Of a DNA stretch of 11,168 nucleotides, positions 6,396-11,168 are shown one piece after another (the first letter of the stretch is position 1; the number at the start of each line of letters is the position of its first letter). Made by a program: the position numbers and the translations under genes. The notes below the pieces were generated by a model. It was not told the origin of the DNA. It made no database searches and was given only the letters and a program-made list of their open reading frames with translations. Source of the DNA: Planctomycetota bacterium (GTDB lineage: Bacteria; Planctomycetota; Phycisphaerae; WQYP01); the NCBI GenBank assembly GCA_021785155.1, contig JAJYGE010000461.1, positions 1 to 11,168 of the forward strand. The letters are read 5' to 3'.

Positions 6396-9266
6396 ATGAA
6401 TGGATTTTCCGCTCTACGTTTCTTGAAAACGAGTTCAGCGACTTGTCAACGCGTCGCAACGGGCCTGGTGGCACTCGTGGTATTGGCGGTGGGGGGATGT
6501 GCGATGCAAGGCCGCAGTCTGGCGCAACTGAATGCTACGGCGGCGCCAACGCATCTGCAAACACAATTGCGAGCCAATCCGCTGGCGATTAATTCGATTC
6601 ATCCGCGATTGAGCTGGGTATTACCCTGGAAAGGTCGGGGGCAATTCCAAAGTGCGTATGATATTCTCGTGGCATCATCGCCCAAGCTCCTGGCACACAA
6701 TCAGGGCAATATCTGGAATTCCGGTAAAGTACCGTCAGATCAATCCATTAATATTCGTTATGGCGGCCCGACGCTCAAGCCGCGCCAACGCTGCTTCTGG
6801 AAGGTGCGGGTCTGGAATCAGGCGGGCGAAGTCAGCCATTACAGTGCTGTGGCACAATGGCAGGAAGGGTTATTGGCGGCCAGCCAATGGCATGATGCGC
6901 AATGGATCGGCTGGAAACCGGCTCCCAAAAAGGGCATCAAGCATCCGTTGCCCGCTATTTATCTGCGTGATCAATTCAATATTTCCAAGACCGTGAAACG
7001 TGCCGTGGCCTATTTCAGCGGTTTGGGTTTGGGACGCATGTATGTCAATGGTCAGCGCACCAGCCATACACAACTTTCACCGGCCTTAAGCTGGTATCCC
7101 AAACGGTGTTATTATGTAGCGCGCAATGTCACCAAGCTGCTAAAGCCGGGAGAAAATGCTCTGGGAGTAATCCTCGGCAATGGCCGGATGTATGGTATGG
7201 GCGGCGTAGCTCCTTATACGATCCACATTTCCCCACGCATGAAATTCATGCTGCATATCACTTACACCGATGGCACGACTGCCGTTATCACCAGTAACAC
7301 TCACTGGAAGATGACGGACATGGGGCCTATTCGCATGAACAATGAATACAATGGCGAAACCTATAACGTCGCCATGCGCATGCCGGGCTGGAACAAGGTA
7401 GGCTTCGCGGACAAAGACTGGAAACCTGCTATTGCAGTGCGGTCCCCCCGTGGCCGACTGGTGGCGGAATTTCAGCAACCCATCCGTGTAACGCAAATAC
7501 TGCACCCGATTAAAGTCGCGCAAATTGCTCCCGGCAAGTGGATGTTTGATATGGGCCAGAATATGGTGGGCTGGTGTCAGATTCATATCCCCAATGCCCC
7601 GGCAGGAACCAAAGTGGTGCTGCGGCACGGAGAAAGTCTGGTGCGTAATGGCCAGCAGACCGTGGATTTAAACCCCGCCGGTAAAGGACGCATTCATCTG
7701 TATGTGGCCAACCTGCGAACCGCCAAACAAACCGATACGGTTATTCTTAATGGCAAAGGCCCCGTTACCTGGCATCCCATTTTCACCTATCACGGTTTCC
7801 GCTTTGTGGAGCTTACCGGTTATCCCGGCACCCCGACACTTTCCACCATTGAAGGCCAGGAAGTCCATGACGCATTACCGGTCATCGGTGGATTCGCCTG
7901 TTCCGACAAACTCGTCAATCAGATTGTTCATAACGCCCGCTGGGGCATTCAAAACAACTACCGCTCCATTCCCACAGATTGCCCGCAACGTGATGAACGC
8001 CAGGGCTGGATGGGAGATCGGGGCATGGAATCACGCAGTGAATCATTCCTGTTTAACACCGAACGCTTTCATGACAAGTGGCTCTGGGATATACAGGATG
8101 GGCAGCGGCCCAGTGGCGATGTTTCCGCGGTGAATCCTCCATACTGGGCCGTATACAGCAAAGATGTCACCTGGCCGAGCACCTTTATTTATCTGCCCGG
8201 CACGTTATATCTGCAATATGGGCAGCTTTCCCCCATTCGGGATCATTATGCCGCCATGAGCAAATGGATAAATTACCAGTTGGCCAAAGTACATAACGGT
8301 ATCAGCAAGGCGGATACCTTCGGCGACTGGTGCTCTCCGCCGCGATCGGCACACAATATTCACTCCAAAGATCCCAACCGGGCCACTCCCGGTCCACTGC
8401 TGGCTACAGCGACGCTGTACAAAGACCTGCACCTTATGGCGTCGTACGCCAAATTGCTGCATAAAGCCGCCGGAGAAAAGCATTGGCTCTCGGAAGCCCA
8501 TAAGCTCTACGTGGGTTTCAACAAGCACCTGTGGAATGCCAAGGGTGGCTACTATGGCAACGGCTCAGATACCGCGTGTATTCTGCCGTTGGCTGCCGGT
8601 ATTGTGCCGGCAGACCGACAAGCCGCCGTCATGAAACGCTTTCTGTGGCGTATGCACGCACGCCAGAATGACCACGTTGGTGTAGGCGTTATTGGCATGC
8701 AATGGATATTTAACGTTATGGCCCGCAATGGGCAGGCCAATTTGGCGTGGAAAATGCTGAATCAGACCACCTATCCCGGCTGGGGATATATGGTCAAACA
8801 TGGTGCCACAACAATCTGGGAACTCTGGAACGGTAACACCGCCAATCCGGCCATGAACTCGCAGGATCATGTCATGTTCATTGGCGATATGCTGACCTGG
8901 CTGTTCCAATATGTCGGCGGCATTCAAAGCGATGCCCGCGAACCGGGCTTCCAGCACATTGTCATGAAGCCGCACTTTCTCAACGGCTTAACATACGTGA
9001 ACACATGGCACCGATCGCCTTATGGAAAAATTATCAGCGATTGGAAAATACAGCCGAATGGCTCATTCCGGTGGCATGTGCAAGTCCCGGCCAACAGCTT
9101 TGCGACGGTGGAAGTCCCCGCAGCCGATGCCAATGCGGTTCGGCTCAATGGCCATAAGATCAGCAATAAACCATGGATTAAATTTGTGGCCTATGTCGAT
9201 GGCAGAGCCATTTATTCGCTCGAATCGGGAAATTATCGCTTCCAGTCCGATTTGATGAAAAATTAG
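6396..9266 (+). CDS. Alpha-L-rhamnosidase, GH78, probable lipoprotein
   Basis: A 956-residue GH78 enzyme from the ATG at 6396, chosen for its Shine-Dalgarno and because the signal sequence then begins properly. The N-terminus has a hydrophobic core (GLVALVVLAVGGC) ending at Cys35 in a lipobox-like VGGC. This suggests Sec export and lipid anchoring; Ala at +2 does not call for inner-membrane retention. Domains in order are an Ig-like module (about 50-165, HPRLSWVLP), the rhamnosidase beta sandwich (about 188-350, MYVNGQRTSHTQLSP), a second sandwich with MGQNMVGWCQIHI (near 386), the catalytic barrel (about 499-840) and a C-terminal beta domain (about 849-945). The general acid should be Glu534 in DCPQRDERQGWMGD (528-541), the classic full-length motif. 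The base should be Glu809 in GATTIWELWNG. It is a diverged paralog of the gene before it, separated by 137 bases. The call is firm; surface display is inferred. Confidence 0.94.
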   Translation: MNGFSALRFLKTSSATCQRVATGLVALVVLAVGGCAMQGRSLAQLNATAAPTHLQTQLRANPLAINSIHPRLSWVLPWKGRGQFQSAYDILVASSPKLLAHNQGNIWNSGKVPSDQSINIRYGGPTLKPRQRCFWKVRVWNQAGEVSHYSAVAQWQEGLLAASQWHDAQWIGWKPAPKKGIKHPLPAIYLRDQFNISKTVKRAVAYFSGLGLGRMYVNGQRTSHTQLSPALSWYPKRCYYVARNVTKLLKPGENALGVILGNGRMYGMGGVAPYTIHISPRMKFMLHITYTDGTTAVITSNTHWKMTDMGPIRMNNEYNGETYNVAMRMPGWNKVGFADKDWKPAIAVRSPRGRLVAEFQQPIRVTQILHPIKVAQIAPGKWMFDMGQNMVGWCQIHIPNAPAGTKVVLRHGESLVRNGQQTVDLNPAGKGRIHLYVANLRTAKQTDTVILNGKGPVTWHPIFTYHGFRFVELTGYPGTPTLSTIEGQEVHDALPVIGGFACSDKLVNQIVHNARWGIQNNYRSIPTDCPQRDERQGWMGDRGMESRSESFLFNTERFHDKWLWDIQDGQRPSGDVSAVNPPYWAVYSKDVTWPSTFIYLPGTLYLQYGQLSPIRDHYAAMSKWINYQLAKVHNGISKADTFGDWCSPPRSAHNIHSKDPNRATPGPLLATATLYKDLHLMASYAKLLHKAAGEKHWLSEAHKLYVGFNKHLWNAKGGYYGNGSDTACILPLAAGIVPADRQAAVMKRFLWRMHARQNDHVGVGVIGMQWIFNVMARNGQANLAWKMLNQTTYPGWGYMVKHGATTIWELWNGNTANPAMNSQDHVMFIGDMLTWLFQYVGGIQSDAREPGFQHIVMKPHFLNGLTYVNTWHRSPYGKIISDWKIQPNGSFRWHVQVPANSFATVEVPAADANAVRLNGHKISNKPWIKFVAYVDGRAIYSLESGNYRFQSDLMKN

Positions 9267-9270
9267 TGCT

Positions 9271-9309
9271 CTGTCCAAGTAATGGCCGGGATTGCGATTA
9301 CTTGGACAG
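9271..9309. repeat. Palindromic intergenic element, copy 2, between convergent genes
   Basis: A perfect 13-bp inverted repeat (9271-9283 with 9297-9309) encloses a 13-base loop. The stem core TGTCCAAGTAAT differs from copy 1 (TGTCCACGTAAT) at one position, and the opposite arm carries the matching change, so pairing is kept. The element begins five bases after the stop of the GH78 gene, and its conserved right flank reaches the stop codon of pntB. Because the two genes converge here, the hairpin could end transcripts from both sides, although neither strand has a clear T-run beside the stem. Confidence 0.6.
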
Positions 9310-9321
9310 GCTTCTGGGAAC

Positions 9322-10767
9322 TTACAGTTTTTCCAATTCCGCGATGATGTCCAACACCGCTTTTTTGCCATCCGCAAAATACATCAGGCAGTTTTTTGCG
9401 GCGAAAAGCGGATTTGGAATTCCGGCAAATCCGGGGCTGAGGCTGCGTTTAATGACGATTACCGTTCCGGCCTTATCCACATTTAATATAGGCATACCCG
9501 CAATGGGGCTGTTGGGATTATCACGCGCATCGGGATTTACCACATCATTGGCACCGTTGACAATGACAACATCCATATTCTCAAATTCCGGATTGATCCG
9601 GTCCATTTCCATGAGATGATCATAGGGAATATTAGCCTCCGCCAACAGCACGTTCATGTGGCCCGGCATGCGGCCGGCGACAGGATGAATGCCGAATTGC
9701 ACATCTACCGATCGGGATTCCAGAAGTTCAAATAGCTGCCCCACGGCATGTTGCGCCTGCGCTACCGCCAGGCCATATCCCGGCACAATGGCCACACGCC
9801 GCGCACCATCCAATATGGCCGCGACTTCCTCAGCATTAACACTTTTAATATTACCGCCATAAATATCATCCGATTTACCGGCCTTGGCCGCCTGCACCTG
9901 CCCGAAAAGCACATTGATAAATGAACGATTCATGGCCTTGCACATAATCATGGCAAGAATAAAGCCCGATGAACCTTCCAGGGCACCACCAATGATCAGC
10001 AGCTTGTTATTCAGCACAAATCCCATGGCGGAGGCGGACAGGCCCGCATAACTGTTCAACAGGGCAATCACCGTGGGCATATCGCCACCGCCGATCGGCA
10101 GAATCAACATCACCCCAAAAAGCAGGCACAAGGCGATAAAAATCGGAAAGACCAGCGGATTGGCGGGAATAATCACCACCATCGCCCCGGCAATGACGGA
10201 GGCCGATAATATCGAAATACTCAGCACATTCTGACCCGGATAATTCATCGGCTGCGTGGGCAATATTTCCTGCAGCTTCCCTGCCGCCACCAGACTGCCG
10301 GTAAACGTCAGATAGCCCAGCAGCGACTCAAACCCGATGGCAATAAGCGTGGATGTCCCCAGTGATGAACCGTGCGCATAATATTCCGCCGTTCCCACCA
10401 GCGCCGCCGCCAAGGCCCCAAAGGCGTGAAACAGCGCAATCTGCTGCGGCACGGCCGTCATGGGTATTAACAGAGCCATGGGAATCGCGGCAATAATGGC
10501 GACGAGAAACGCGATGGCGATCCAGTCGTAATGCCGCACTTCAGGAAGAAACAGCGTGGCAATAATTGCCGCAGCCATGCCAATTTCGCCGGCCAAAACA
10601 CCCCATCGCGCCGTTTTGGGGCCGCTTAGCCACTTCAATGATAGCGCAAAAAGCATGGCTGCCGCAAGATATATCATAATGACATAAGCTGGCATGGTGG
10701 CGTTATGGGGTACTAATCGGCCTGCCGCCGCCACTACGCCCGTTATCGATAAAAAGCAACTCATCAC
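9322..10767 (-). CDS. pntB: NAD(P) transhydrogenase subunit beta
   Basis: A 481-residue beta subunit of the proton-translocating transhydrogenase, which makes NADPH from NADH using the proton gradient in the inner membrane. The N-terminal half is a run of hydrophobic helices (domain II). It includes His114 in ALFHAFGALAAALVG, and Asp229 and Asn238 in GGGDMPTVIALLNSYAG, which match the E. coli beta-subunit positions I recall as His91, Asp213 and Asn222. The C-terminal NADP(H)-binding domain III has VPGYGLAVAQAQ (328-339), GANDVVNPDARDNPNSPIAGMP (405-426) and KRSLSPGFAG. The start is GTG at 10767 or ATG at 10764, with GGGAG (10775-10779) seven or ten bases upstream. Relative to E. coli this adds about 23 N-terminal residues; Met25 (10695) would match the usual start but lacks a Shine-Dalgarno. 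It follows pntAB by 52 bases, so the two are probably co-transcribed. Confidence 0.97.
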   Translation of the reverse strand: MMSCFLSITGVVAAAGRLVPHNATMPAYVIMIYLAAAMLFALSLKWLSGPKTARWGVLAGEIGMAAAIIATLFLPEVRHYDWIAIAFLVAIIAAIPMALLIPMTAVPQQIALFHAFGALAAALVGTAEYYAHGSSLGTSTLIAIGFESLLGYLTFTGSLVAAGKLQEILPTQPMNYPGQNVLSISILSASVIAGAMVVIIPANPLVFPIFIALCLLFGVMLILPIGGGDMPTVIALLNSYAGLSASAMGFVLNNKLLIIGGALEGSSGFILAMIMCKAMNRSFINVLFGQVQAAKAGKSDDIYGGNIKSVNAEEVAAILDGARRVAIVPGYGLAVAQAQHAVGQLFELLESRSVDVQFGIHPVAGRMPGHMNVLLAEANIPYDHLMEMDRINPEFENMDVVIVNGANDVVNPDARDNPNSPIAGMPILNVDKAGTVIVIKRSLSPGFAGIPNPLFAAKNCLMYFADGKKAVLDIIAELEKL

Positions 10768-10819
10768 AGTGACGCTCCCGATGCAAAGGAATTAAGAATG
10801 AAACATGCAGTGCTTTATA

Positions 10820-11113
10820 TCAATTCGACTTGCGCTTCTTAAACATCTTGAGCATACGATCGGTCATTAAAAAACCGCCGACCACATTAATCATCGATGC
10901 CGTAACCGCAATCGTACCGAGTACCACAACCATCGTGGTGTTGTGCCCCGCACCGGTGACGGCGATCGCTCCCACCACCGAGATCGCCGAGATCGCGTTG
11001 GTAAGCGACATCAGCGGTGTATGGAGCTGCGGCGAAACTCTTCGCACCACTTCATAGCCCAGAAAAGCCGCCAGTGCGAATACGAATAAATTGGATTCCA
11101 GTGATGGACTCAT
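10820..11113 (-). CDS. pntAB: NAD(P) transhydrogenase subunit alpha, membrane part (PntA C-terminal type)
   Basis: A 97-residue membrane protein matching the domain II portion of the transhydrogenase alpha subunit. It has three hydrophobic segments (about residues 8-25, 41-56 and 59-84), a [24 protein letters not shown] signature ahead of the second, and a basic tail (MFKKRKSN). Together with PntB it forms the proton channel. In E. coli this region is fused to the NAD(H)-binding domain, whereas Rhodospirillum-type systems split alpha into two genes as here. GGAG (11122-11125) lies eight bases before the ATG, supporting this start. The NAD(H)-binding subunit gene (pntAA) is expected just upstream, beyond the right edge. 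The 55 bases left in the window are too few to identify its end. Confidence 0.95.
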   Translation of the reverse strand: MSPSLESNLFVFALAAFLGYEVVRRVSPQLHTPLMSLTNAISAISVVGAIAVTGAGHNTTMVVVLGTIAVTASMINVVGGFLMTDRMLKMFKKRKSN

Positions 11114-11168
11114 GCGCGTATCTCCAGCAAAACAACAACTGCACAGTCTTTACGCCACTTCCCATGGC

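Noticed and set aside
11114..11168. End of the upstream transhydrogenase alpha gene (pntAA) at the right edge
   Set aside because: The - strand frames here are short and contradictory: one stops after PWEVA, and another runs to a TGA overlapping the pntAB start. None shows recognisable PntAA sequence.

Overview
The window comes from a bacterial chromosome of moderate G+C. It carries a carbohydrate-degradation block on the + strand and, converging on it from the right, a nicotinamide nucleotide transhydrogenase operon on the - strand. Large exported GH78 enzymes, Tat signals on glycosidases and a split three-gene transhydrogenase would suit a Planctomycetes/Verrucomicrobia-type (PVC) or similar environmental polysaccharide degrader. 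That taxonomic guess is inference only; no rRNA or other marker gene is present.

Left block (1-9266, all +). There are four glycosidase genes in a row. First comes the 3' part of an alpha-L-rhamnosidase-like GH78 protein, cut by the window edge. Second is a Tat-exported protein of unrecognised family that looks like a TIM-barrel glycoside hydrolase. Third is a full-length Tat-exported GH78 alpha-L-rhamnosidase. Fourth is another full-length GH78 alpha-L-rhamnosidase with a lipoprotein-like signal. The three GH78 proteins are clearly diverged from one another and carry three different versions of the general-acid motif (DGPKRDR, DCPQREK, DCPQRDER). They probably remove rhamnose from different linkages of one complex rhamnose-rich glycan, with the second gene cutting another bond. 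No transporter, regulator or rhamnose catabolic gene is in view, so the substrate cannot be named.

The gaps in this block (147, 103 and 137 bases) hold strong hairpins and a possible 18-codon open reading frame with a good ribosome binding site. The most unusual non-coding signal is a pair of related palindromes. One lies upstream of gene 2 (about 1503-1560) and one lies between the last rhamnosidase and pntB (9271-9309). They share their stem sequence and right flank, differ by a base-pair-preserving double change in the stem, and appear to carry the loop core in opposite orientations. They look like two copies of a small dispersed palindromic element.

Right block (9322-11113, all -). pntAB (alpha subunit, membrane part) is followed by pntB (beta subunit), encoding the proton-translocating NAD(P) transhydrogenase. 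The pntAA gene should lie just beyond the right edge. This is a housekeeping redox module with no evident link to the glycosidases. The two blocks converge at about 9267-9321, where the second palindrome sits and could end transcription from both sides.

I saw no tRNA, rRNA, CRISPR array, transposase or defence gene.
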